From assembly GCA_001970955.1 (NCBI GenBank), contig MPUH01001041.1:1-25330 (forward strand): a DNA stretch of 25,330 bases. The letters are read 5' to 3'. The position numbers and the translations under genes were made by a program. The notes under the pieces were generated by a model. It saw nothing but the letters and a program-made list of their open reading frames with translations, was not told the DNA's origin and made no database searches. Numbering within the stretch: the stretch's first letter is position 1; every line of letters begins with the position of its first letter. The stretch is from Stentor coeruleus. Its lineage: Eukaryota; Ciliophora; Heterotrichea; Heterotrichida; Stentoridae. Shown here in pieces: positions 8,822 through 18,477 of this stretch.

Positions 8822-11776
8822 CTAGTTTTCTTCACATTCCCTTCTGATTTTCTGTATAATCTCTATTTTTTGACTAGTATTTTCAGTTTTTTTAACCTTT
8901 TCCAAACTTTCAAGTTCATTAAGCAAATATGAAAGCTTTCCATTTGACACTTCAAAACTCTTTGCCAATGTCATATCTTGTTTTTCAGATAAATCCTCAT
9001 ATACACAAAGGTCTTTTGTCCCAGAATCATCTGAAAGTTTTTTATAATTTTTTCTCTGATGTTTTATAGACTCTTCAAGTTCTGGAGGCTTTTCTAAGGT
9101 CTTTGACAAATTTTGCAAGGTTTTGAATTCTACGCTTCGAGAAACATCTTTTGATATTTTTCCTACTTTTTCTTCTAAAGACTTTATTTTGTCTTCATAT
9201 TTCGGAACTTCAGTTTTGTATTCATTGATAATCTCATGAAGCTCATCAATTGTAGCGGCGTTTATTTCTTGTTTTTCTTCTAAGTCATCGATAATTTTTT
9301 CATATTCTTGGAGTTTTTTTAGATTGTCTAGGTTTTCCTTTTCTGTTTCTTCCATCTGACTTATTATTTTTTCGTAGTACTCAAGTTGATTTTTTTGTGA
9401 TAACTTCATTTCTTCAAATTTCACCCCAATAAACTTCATTTTACTTGCATATCCTTCAGCTTCCTCATCCTTTTCTTTGAACTTTTCCTTCATCTCAATA
9501 ATCTCTTTATTTAAAAACTCGATTTTTTTATCAGCCTCTAATAGTTCTCTAATACTTTCCTGATGCTTTTGTTTCTCATCTTCCAATGTAGCTTGAACAG
9601 ATAGCAAATTTTTCTCTAGTTTCTTTTTTTGTAATTCAAGTCCAACTATTTTCTCTTCACTATCATAATTCTTAGCAACCCCTGAAGTGTCTAAAGATTT
9701 TTGGTTTTGGAAAATAATTTCGTTTGCCAAAGAAAGTTCTTGCAAAATCCTATTTTTTTCTTCATTAATCGAAGTTATCTCACCTTTCGCCCCAGCTAAC
9801 TCTTGACTCAAAGCTTTCAATAATGAGTTCAATCTTTTCTTTTCAGCCTCTAAAACTTTGATTTCCTCTTCTATTTCATTTTGTGCAGTCGCATAATACA
9901 TTTCATTTTCTTTGGCTTCTTCTCTAAGCTTGTCGATTTCTTGTTTAAGCATGATATTTTCTTCCTATTTAGCATTTACATTAAGTGACTCAATATTTTG
10001 AGAAGATTTTGAAGTGGCTTCAGAAATCTGTTTTTTAAGGTTTTCAATTTTTCGGTTTTTATCAATAAGCTCTTCGTTAGTAGAAAATAATTGCATACTA
10101 TGACCTTCATGGGTTTCTAATAAATCACTAAGTCTTCTACATTCATTTTCAAGGGTTGCAAGTTTTTTCTGAAATTGTTTGTCACACTCTGGGACAACTA
10201 ATATGGAATTTCCACTTCGGTCAACAGAAAAGCATTTAGTTTCTACTGATGTTGATATCGAGAAATCTTTTTTACTAACAATTTTCACTTGTTCTCGAAG
10301 CAGCGACAATTGTTCTAATAATTCGTTTTTGGTTTTTTTATCTTCTAATATTTGTTTTTCTAAGTCTTCGATTTTTATATGCAAATTATCAATTTCATCT
10401 TCTTTTTCTAAAAGCAAATTCCTGTCTATCAAAAGTGATTTTTTTTCTCTTTCTAAATTTTTGAGCTTTTTAGCTAAATCTTTCTGCGTTGTAGCTAAAT
10501 GTGAATTTTCTGAATTTAATTGTTCGATAATTAACTGATTACTTTTTGCTTCTTTTAGTAAGTCATTATATGCCTTTGAGATTTTCTTATCATCTTTCAC
10601 ACATTCTGTTTGTAGATTTTTTTCTTTAAGTTCATTGTTTTCTCTTAATATGCACTTTAATTTATTTTCATATGTTAGCTTATTGTTTTCAATATCTTGT
10701 AGTAAACTTTTCACACGTTTTTTGTATTTATCAGTCTCTTCTTCATAATTTTTAATGTCTTTAGTCAGTGATTTGATTTCTCTTTCATGCTTTTTTTGTA
10801 TTTCAAGCTTTTCCCTTCTCATTTGATCCAGACTTTGTTTAAAATTTTCAACTGTTGCTTGCATGTCTTCAATATTTTCCATCATAATTCGAGAATTTTG
10901 GGTCTTTGAAACAAGAGATTTCTGCATAAGTTCAATTTTTTGAAGTTTTTCTTCTAAATTATTGATATTTGATGAAAAAATATTAAAATTCGTCACAGCT
11001 TTGTTAATGCAATCAGTCATCCTACCTTTAAGCTCTCCTTTGAGATTTTCAATAACAGTTTTAGTCATGTAATCATTATTAGGACTTTTAGCTTCGCTTT
11101 CAAAGTAATCTTCTGCGCTTCTCATGTAAGGGATTCGATCAAGGCGTTGCTGTTCATTTTCCTTGATTTTTCTAAGAAGTTTCTCAATATCCCGATTTTT
11201 TTCTATTTCTTTCTTTTCAAATTGACGAATCTGATTGTTTAAGTCTAAAATTTCTAGTTCAAGTTTTTTTATGTTTTCCACAGTGTCATGAGTTTCTTCA
11301 CATTCATTCTGTTTGCGCATCAGTGCTCGATAAAAAGTCATTGATCTAGCTTTTTCATTTTCTAGCTCTTCTTGAATACTTTCTGGGTTTATCGTTGATG
11401 AGTTTTTTATCAAGTTTATATATTCCTGCATACAAGAAATTTCAGACTCATAAAATGATTTCATCTTAGCTATTTCACTTTCCTTTTTCGCCAAGTCATT
11501 TTTTGTATGTTCTAATTCAAGTTTCAAATGTGCAATCTTAGGCACAGTTGTCAATTTAAATGCAATCTTAGGCACAGTTGTCAATTTAAACTCATAAAGC
11601 AAGCTGTTTTCTTCAGCTAATATATCGATGGTTTTCTTTAGATTATCACTGTCTTTCTCACTGCATGATTTAGGCGAACTGAACCCAGACCTGGCTAATT
11701 TAGCCTGCTTTCCGCCAGCAGCACTTCTTGGACTAGCAGTCCTAATAGTTTTCGGGGAAAGTTTCGACTTATACAT
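8822..11776 (-). CDS. Long coiled-coil protein with one 15-nt intron
   Basis: The start at 11776 (MYKSKLSPKTIRTASPRS) gives a basic Ser/Pro-rich head of about 45 residues. Nearly continuous heptad-rich coiled coil (Lys, Glu, Leu, Asn) follows to the TAG at 8822. Splicing the 15-nt intron at 9965-9979 joins SLN to EENIMLKQEID in frame and gives about 979 residues. No catalytic domain was recognised. In ciliates such proteins are typically cortical, basal-body or other cytoskeletal scaffold parts, but that is inference. A perfect 30-bp tandem duplication (11531-11590) repeats ten residues (FKLTTVPKIA). The gene is divergent from the SIAH-type gene, with only 35 bp between the two start codons. 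The 3' end may be damaged (see the segment 8142-8821). Confidence 0.85.
9965..9979 (-). other. 15-nt spliceosomal intron in the coiled-coil gene
   Basis: On the coding strand the sequence is gtaaatgctaaatag: GT-AG, 15 nt, phase 0, carrying an in-frame TAG as its last codon. Removing it fuses two otherwise adjacent coiled-coil frames without a gap. The form matches the two introns of the HOOK gene. Confidence 0.85.
11531..11590. repeat. Perfect 30-bp tandem duplication inside the coiled-coil coding region
   Basis: Two identical 30-bp copies (11531-11560 and 11561-11590) keep the frame and duplicate ten residues, just where the basic head gives way to the coiled coil. Confidence 0.95.
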
Positions 11777-11811
11777 TATAACCCATTACAACAATAAAAC
11801 TTATAATAAAT
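11777..11811. promoter_or_regulatory. 35-bp bidirectional intergenic spacer
   Basis: Only 35 AT-rich bases separate the ATG of the minus-strand coiled-coil gene (11776) from the ATG of the plus-strand SIAH-type gene (11812). Both 5' UTRs and both core promoters must sit here or inside the coding regions. No specific element was recognised. Confidence 0.45.
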
Positions 11812-12579
11812 ATGGAGGTATTCCAAAATCATATTCAGTACCTTGTATGCATGGGATGTTCTAAACTTCTTGGTGAAGGCTCGCTTATATGCGAACTCGG
11901 ACATCCATTATGCACAAGATGTGGGACTATGGGTGATTCTTGCAGTACTTGTTCCAGATATGCTTCAGACGTCAGTTTTGCTTCAACACTTTGAGTAAAC
12001 TATGAGCTAGCTATAATATTGAATAAATGCTTTGCCAGATGCAAAAATTCTGCTTGCAAGCACTTTTTCCCTTTGTCAAAGTACGAAGACCACTGTGCCA
12101 ATTGCAACCCACCGATGTATGTGTCTTGCATTCTTGGCTGCGGAACTGTAACAAGTAACCTCGGCCATCATTTGATTAAAAAGCACGAATATCGTATTGA
12201 AGAAAACTATAGCAATGGGTTTTTAAGAGTTTACCCAATTTCTGATGATTGGAATAATTCAGTTTGGCCGGAGACGGTGCTTGAAATATCAGAAGGAACT
12301 ACTTTGCTTATTGCCCCTAAAGTAGAAAAAGATGTTTTCAGTTTGATTATGTATAATTTAAATGTTGGGCCTTTAAAAGTTAAGGTAAAAGCAAAAAAAG
12401 GCTGGTCAAGTTTTAAGTTTGAAGGAACTGTTCCGTTTTTTGATGAGAGGCTTATTAAAACACAAGATCCAGTTTTTTGGAATTGTGATGCTAATACGCT
12501 AAAGAAAAGCTTGCTGGAAAATGATGAAAATGCAAAAGGTTTTTTAAAACTCGCTATAAGTATATTTCATATGAGTTAA
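11812..12579 (+). CDS. SIAH/SINA-type RING E3 ubiquitin ligase
   Basis: The N-terminal RING reads C-x2-C (VCMGC), then CELGHPLCTRC and CSTC, the compressed SIAH-type RING that would bind two zinc ions and recruit an E2. Downstream is the SIAH-type zinc-finger region (CFARCKNSACKHFF, YEDHCANC, CILGC, HHLIKKH) and then a beta-rich C-terminal part like the substrate-binding half. The frame is interrupted by a TGA at 11991-11993. A GT-AG stretch of 21 nt (11975-11995) contains this stop; removing it keeps the frame and yields SRYASDVINYELAIILNK. The distance from the last RING Cys pair to the next zinc-finger Cys (23 residues) is then the same as in animal SIAH. I therefore annotate one gene with an intron. 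An in-frame nonsense mutation is the alternative. With splicing it is about 248 residues. Confidence 0.75.
11975..11995 (+). other. Candidate 21-nt intron in the SIAH-type gene
   Basis: Begins gttttgc and ends ttgag, so it obeys GT-AG, is a multiple of three, and carries the only stop (TGA) between the RING and the zinc-finger part. It is longer than the 15-nt introns in neighbouring genes and lacks their GTAA start, so this is tentative. Confidence 0.45.
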
Positions 12580-13799
12580 ATATTTTGTAATTGGAGTTTT
12601 TTGCTTATGGTTTAGGAGAAAAAAAAATTATAGAATTTTTACTTTAAGTTGTGAGGATTGTAGAGGAAAGTTTTTTTATAGAAAAAATAATTAAAGATTT
12701 TCTTGTATAGAGAGTTGATTTGGTAAGAGGAAAAATAAAATTAAAATTTCTTTTTATTAAAGATTGCATTCTATGGTTAAATTATTGGGTTTATATATAA
12801 AATTCTCTTAGCTGCAAAGATCATTCAAAGACTTTACTAATCTCTAAAGTTATTTTAAATTACCTATTATTTTTTAGCAGTTTTCCTGTTTGCATGTATA
12901 AGAATACAAAATTCTTTTAAATTGATTAATCAAAGTAATTTAAGTTTATTTCAATAAGATTTTATTCTCATCTTATCATTCACACTATTTTTATATTCTA
13001 ATTCAACATTCTTTATTTAAACTTCTTAGACTTCAATCATCACTAATAACTCTTATCATTATCAATAATTATTGAGTTCTTTAAATGGATTTAAATGAAA
13101 TTTAAAAAAAAACAGATAAAATAAAGAAAATGATATATGGTTAAGAGTTTCAACAATTAAAAAAAATTCTATAGAGAGGGCTACAGCTTAGACTAACATA
13201 AAAACTGAGAGTGTAGACTATTTAAGTTTAAAATAATTAAATAATCGTAATAGCATTATTATTTATATAAAATTATCTATAATCTCAGCCTCATAATTAA
13301 CTTTTATAATTACTTATAAGCTTAAACAAAGAAACCAGTCATAAGATAAAACGAACACGATTCAGGGCATTATGAAACATCTAATGAAGGCTGTATACCA
13401 AAATCAATGTCAAAATAACTACAGTGACCATTCAAAACTTGGGGTCAGCATTGACTTCCGAGTAATTTTAACAATTAAAAGCAGGTTCAAAAACTCAACT
13501 TCCAACAATAAATGGATGCTTTTATTTCAGAAGACTCTAGTTTATTCACTTTAATCAAGTGCACCGAAATCCTTTATGCAGTTCTCAAGCTTCACATATA
13601 GTTATTTAACAAATAATACAAACTCATCGACTTTAAAGAAGTGAAACAAAAAATTTGCGTCTTAAAACTGACAAATTTTAAAAAATCTTCAGCAAAAATT
13701 ATAAAAGATAATTATAAGAGAAAAAAATCCAAAGCTTAGAAGAAAAAGTATGACTTTGCTAAGTATAAATTTGATATTAAAAAAAACTTAAATATTTTT
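12580..13799. other. AT-rich stretch without a supported gene
   Basis: About 1.2 kb with no frame showing family motifs or sustained coding character. An open frame of 60 codons at 13372-13554 resembles nothing I know. The distal part may contain the unreadable 5' end of the myotubularin-like pseudogene that becomes recognisable after about 13800. Confidence 0.4.
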
Positions 13800-15060
13800 G
13801 TACTGCTGCGGCGACTATTGGACTTTCATCTCAAACTGGAATACTAAGCATTAAAAATTATATGTTTCTATATATCTTCATAAAAATATAACTATATATT
13901 ATCAGTGTCACTATGCGATTGATAGTTTTTTTAGTGAATATTGGGCAAATTACTATATCAACTAAAGATTTATAGACTATTAGTTTTATAATATATGCCA
14001 AGAGTATATGAAATATTTTCTAGATAAATACTTATGACTCACAAGGATGAACTTTTGTTTCAATTAGCATCTAGATTTTAGTAAATTACAAGACTTCGGT
14101 TGGAATGTCTACGACCCAGAATGTGTATTTATAAACATTTAAATATAAATTCTGCGAAAGCTACCATTCAATATTATTTCAATCATTTTCAATAAACCCT
14201 AATGAACTAGAGTTCATAATAATTTTCAAAATAAAAACTGAATTCTTACAGTAGCTTAGGTTGGAAAAGCTTCAAGTCTTTTCAGAAGTAGCCAGCTTTT
14301 ATTAGAATATTTTATTCAAGATTCAAAGAAGATGAAGAATATATGGTGAAATCAGGTATAAAATATATAATTGATGCAGACCAAATGTTAGTACCCGAAC
14401 TAACAAAATTAAAGACAAAGACTTTGAGTATTCAGCTTACTATGCATCATGTAAAATATACTTTATTAATATACAAGCATTTACAAAATCCGGGCAAGCT
14501 ACTAAGGTTAAAAAAACATAATATTAAAAGATGATTTAGATACTTTTATATAACTCTAAAAGGATGAGCTATATTAAGAGTTTGATTACAGAAGTTAAAG
14601 CGGTTGCTGATTACTTTATTTACCAAACAGCCTCGGCTTTGGTCTACTGTTCAGATGAACCACTCTTCATATATAAACTCTTTAGTCCAGATCCTCATCG
14701 ACCCCTTCTTAAAGAACTTTTTATAACTTTAAGGTGTTGATTAGCAAAAATTTAATTAGTTTTGGCCATAAATTCAGGGATCAAGGTTCGTGTACTAATT
14801 ACAATTCACCGATATTTTTCCAATTTCTTGACAGAGTATTTCAGATTATAAGATACATCCCAATGATTATCAATTTTCAAATAGGAATTTTTTTCCTCGC
14901 TGAAGCTGTGAACTCCAGAAAATATGGAATTTGATGGGCAGACTCGGAAAAAAATTTGCTGGCAAGACAATTCTGTGTAGAGCAAGAGGCTGAAGATTTT
15001 TCCAATTTAAATTACAACCAAAGTCCAGTAGAAATCTTAGATATCAACTTAGAATTCTAG
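13800..15060 (+). pseudogene. Decayed myotubularin-related phosphatase
   Basis: Fragments in all three plus-strand frames appear in family order. A GRAM-like beta strand reads TGILSIKNY near 13840. The GW-x-VYDP signature is LQDFGWNVYDPE at 14086-14121. EDEEYMVKSGIKYIIDA and YYASCKIYFINIQ (about 14325-14480) match the D-E-x-Y ... F-x-x-D-A and A-Y-x-x-A-x-L-x-F-x-x-I blocks. LVYCSD near 14642 stands where the catalytic P-loop VHCSDGWDRT belongs. SLVQILIDPFLKNF follows in another frame. ISFGHKFRDQG, SPIFFQFLDRVFQ and RKYGI (about 14755-14934) match the post-catalytic helix block (LSFGHKF, SPIF-x-QFLD, YGTF). The catalytic HCx5R is gone (His to Tyr, Arg lost). Multiple stops and frame changes make it clearly dead. 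Myotubularins dephosphorylate PI3P and PI(3,5)P2; this copy cannot. Confidence 0.78.
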
Positions 15061-15552
15061 TTTAGTATTTTGGGATTCTTTTTATAAATGGAATGTCATT
15101 TAGAATAGTTTTAGGATAAGTCTTTTACAGGGATATTCAAAAAGGAATGATTGTTTCTAGTATTGAAATGATTCAATAGCGTAGACAGTTTTGCTATTTG
15201 AATAAGGAGGGATTATTTATATAAGACCTAATACTATTAGATTATTATTCAGCAATTGGCAAAAGAATTATATGTTCTGTGGCAAAAGAAGAAATAATTA
15301 TAAGGAGAAGTGTATTAGGCTTATGCAGTAAGCAACCATTATTTAAATAATTTTTTTTAAAATACCAAGTTTTCAGGACAAAGAAGATTTTGTCTTGTAA
15401 TATCAGTGAAAATATAATTATAAATTTTCATTCCTTCATACAACTTTTAAAAAGCCACCTTTAAAATTAAAAACTTACATTATTTCTCTCATTCTCCTAT
15501 CCTACCGCAGACCTTGTAAAAATCTGCCTAAGAAAATAAACCATTGTAAAAT
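15061..15552. other. AT-rich stretch, probably tail of the pseudogene plus spacer
   Basis: No intact frame. Short coding-like scraps may be the far 3' end of the myotubularin-like pseudogene, but I could not match them to the family. Confidence 0.35.
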
Positions 15553-15786
15553 ATGGATGACTATAAGCCATTTGTTTCATTTAACATTACAGTACGAGAG
15601 TTTACAACCACGGTGTCAATTACCCGCTGCAACGAGATTCCCAATGATTTTAAATCATCACAATTAGAGATTATAAGTTCAAAGAAAATTCTAGCGTGCG
15701 AAATCTGCATGTTAAACTTTTCATCCCAAAAAAATCTTGATGCTCATCTAAGCTCATCAGAATGTCTAAGAAACTTTAATACTTAG
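15553..15786 (+). CDS. Small protein with one C2HC-type zinc finger
   Basis: A 77-residue frame whose C-terminal half holds CEIC, then FSSQKNLDAH and a final Cys (C-x2-C-x12-H-x5-C). This is a C2H2-like finger in which the last ligand would be Cys. Composition is less AT-skewed than the flanks and third positions look gene-like. The first half has no recognisable motif. A role in nucleic-acid or protein binding follows from the finger type only. It could also be a surviving fragment of a larger gene, since its surroundings are decayed. Confidence 0.5.
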   Translation: MDDYKPFVSFNITVREFTTTVSITRCNEIPNDFKSSQLEIISSKKILACEICMLNFSSQKNLDAHLSSSECLRNFNT

Positions 15787-16799
15787 TAACTAATTCCTAC
15801 TAATTATATAAAATCAAGTTTAAGGTTACGCTTTTCAGCACAATCCAAGCTTTTTATTTGATGAATGATTACAATAGAATCTTTCATATATTTTCATGTA
15901 GCTTGGCTTAAATATGCTTCAAAAAACCTTTCTGATTTAGTTTAAGAATCTTTTGACTAATGAATTTTGAATATAGCTTCCATAATGCTAGAACTTTTTC
16001 ATTGTGCTTTTTGAAATTTATCTCAGTTAGGAATGCTAGGAAAACTATAGTTTATAAATTCAGTTAAGCGTTTTGACTTTTTTATATAACAAAGCTTGGT
16101 CTTATAGTGTTTTTTGAGATTTGAATATTTTAAGACATTTTTGTTGCCAGAATTATACCTTGGCATAAAGATTTTATAAACTGAGTTTTAGGCTTTAATA
16201 ACTAATTTATTTTCCTCAAGTATAAGCTTGGGTATTTGACAGAAAATTATTTTTCAGATATATGTGCTTAGTCTTCAGTTTTTTTTTGGCTTGAATAATT
16301 TATTTTACCTTGAGCATGAGGCTTTATTCTTCAGGGATTGACAAATTTAGATTATTTGAGTTTATTTTTTATTTTGGTTTGATGAGTTAAAGACTTTGAA
16401 TATTTAGCAATTTTTACCTTAGGTATTGAATTTGAGGATTATGCTTATGGCTACCAATTTAGTTAATAACTTAATCTTTACAGTATTTTTTTGAAATAGG
16501 TATTTTTAGTTTGATATTTATTATTACTTGATGCTTATGAGTGATTTTCACCTAGCAATCTGAAAGGAAAAAGTTTCTCAGTAGAAAATAGAAATTTTTT
16601 AAGGAAATTTTTGGTTTTTAATTTTTAGAAGGGTATAAGGAAAGCTTCTGAGGCAGAAATGCAATAAATTATCATGGTTTAGCTTCGAATTCTTATAAAG
16701 TTTATTCATTTTCATAGTTGTAAATATTGGATTAAGTTTAAGGAAATTTTAATATCTTAACAGAAAATTATTTTTTATCACAATTAGCATTTTATTTTG
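15787..16799. other. AT-rich stretch without a supported gene
   Basis: About 1 kb of T-rich sequence on the plus strand. No frame of any length with coding character on either strand, and no repeat or RNA that I can recognise. Confidence 0.4.
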
Positions 16800-18411
16800 T
16801 TAGACTGTAGCCCATGCGATTTCCAAACTAAAATCCATAGCCAAATTAAACAATTCCAAATTGATTGTATAAAATTCTAAGGTTTTCTTAATAACTCATA
16901 GAATTTCTTTATAAGCTTGCTCTTCTTGTGTAAGTAATTGTAAAATATTATAAATTTTCTTTTGAGGATATTTTTTTATAGCTTTTATCTGCTTACTACC
17001 TATTTTCATATTTAAATCTAGTTTTTTAACTTTAATATACTTTATTAGATAAAACTGCAATTTAACTAAATTTGTATAAGTAAAAGATAGGCTTTCTTCA
17101 ATTCCTTATTATTATTTTTAAATATTTTTTATCATAAATTTTCATTTGCTTCTCTAACTCTTTATATTTCCTGTTCCACAAATGACCTATTTAGAATAAG
17201 AAAAACAGCCATTACTACTTAGGAACTAACTAAATATGATCTTACCGGCTACAGATAGAGTCCACTGATAGCCTGCGAACAAGTAAGATTTACGCCAGCA
17301 ATCCACAATTCATTGCTAGGGCCCTATGCATCCCAAGGCAGGGCGTTGCACTTATGAGCAGTCCATTCTCCTACCATTTGTTCAACTAAGCAATTGGATT
17401 GAACTCACTCCTTATTCAGGTGCTCTACAGCCTTATTGACACTTTCATGATGCTTAAACACTTGCTCTCACTCCTGTCTTTCAAAGCATCTGCCGAGGTT
17501 TGGACACCCCGTGTTGACCGGGGCTTGTAAGAATAGTCCGTCCAGCAGACTATAAAGCTCTTGCCTATGGTAGGTATCACTTAGGCTTCAGTTCTCCCGA
17601 AAACTTCTTTTTTGGGGTCTTATCGGAACACCTTCTCCTAAATGACCAAAGACATATTTTTCACTTATTTGGAATTTTTTATTTTTCTCATAATTTTTAG
17701 TTTTTTCATTCTTCATTTCTCTTACAAGTTAATATTTTCTTCCTAATTTTCTTTTTCTTTTTCTCTTTCTCCTACTACCTATTTTTCTCCTCTATATTTT
17801 TTCCTTTGTCTAAGTACCATGTATGATCTCCTACTTTTCAATATTTTTTAACAAAGCTTGTTTTAAAAATGCTTAATCCTTACAAATAAAATATTTTCAA
17901 TCATACTAGCACTATCTTCAATTATCTTAGCTTTTTTTTTGATCTTTTCATAAGCCTATCTATCATATTATTTTCAATGCCTAATTTATTTTTAAGTTTT
18001 TAATTCTTTATTCAGTCTATTCGATTGTGTCTGAAACTTCAACATTATTCAGTCCTATTAATATTGAATTCAATCTTCATACTCCGTACTTTTAATAGTA
18101 AAAAATTCTTCTTCTTGGCTTAGATTTTTTAATACAATGCCACAAGGTATTTAATCTATATTTATTGATTTTCTATATTTATAATTTTAAACATATTTTG
18201 TACTTTATGAATTCATACCCCTATTTTCTACTTTGATTATTTACAAGTTGTCTATGGTTTTATCAACAATAATAAGCTTTACTTCCTTTTACAAATTTGA
18301 ATTATTTTTTGATAAAAATTATTTGGGTTTTTTCACTTTGGCTACTTTAAATTTTATCTTTATACTATGTTTACTGTAAAAAAAGCTTTCTTCAAGTTTT
18401 TTTATATCCAT
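16800..18411 (-). pseudogene. Decayed coiled-coil gene, split by a 452-bp insertion
   Basis: The minus strand is purine-rich and coding-like in patches. It starts with MDIKKLEESFF at 18411. Scraps follow such as LKNLSQEEEFF, FQTQSNRLNKELK and KKKAKIIEDSASMIENI, then KNYEKNKKFQISEKYVFGHL just above 17640. Below 17180 the same frame resumes with WNRKYKELEKQMKIYD, and the gene ends with LLTQEEQAYKEIL, a TGA, and KKTLEFYTINLELFNLAM before the final TAA (16800-16802). Several frame changes and many in-frame stops, mostly TAA/TAG where Gln would suit, make it a pseudogene. The product was a charged, Lys/Glu-rich coiled coil of unknown role. Confidence 0.55.
17188..17639. mobile_element. GC-rich, hairpin-rich 452-bp insertion with 8-bp target-site duplication
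   Basis: The direct repeat aaatgacc occurs at 17180-17187 and 17640-17647. Deleting the segment plus one repeat copy joins the flanking minus-strand frame without a break (FGHL to WNRK). The interior from about 17240 is strikingly GC-richer (87 of 180 bases counted in three sample lines, against 13 of 60 in a flanking line). It contains a row of short hairpins and no open frame longer than a few dozen codons. The two ends are not inverted repeats of each other. One end is sharp and GC-rich, the other AT-rich with a T run (tgtttttc on the minus strand). This fits a SINE-like or 5'-truncated LINE-type retroposon, or a retroposed structural RNA, oriented on the minus strand. The class is not identified. 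Confidence 0.6.
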
Positions 18412-18477
18412 TTTTTAGTTAATTAACAAATTTTGTGAAATCTATTTAACTAATAACAAAACTTGCCTTAAATCATT

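Noticed and set aside
8824..8837. A 14-nt GT-AG segment ending at the TAG of the coiled-coil gene
   Set aside because: Removing 14 nt shifts the frame into another immediate stop, so it does not rescue the gene.
13372..13554. 60-codon plus-strand open frame
   Set aside because: No motif, isolated in AT-rich DNA, no support beyond lack of stops.
17240..17639. tRNA, SRP RNA, RNase P/MRP, group I/II intron or hammerhead ribozyme in the GC-rich block
   Set aside because: Isolated word matches (a B-box-like GAGTTCAATCC, a CTGAT...GCGAAC, a TCAACACGGGG) are present, but none comes with the rest of the required core, order or spacing.
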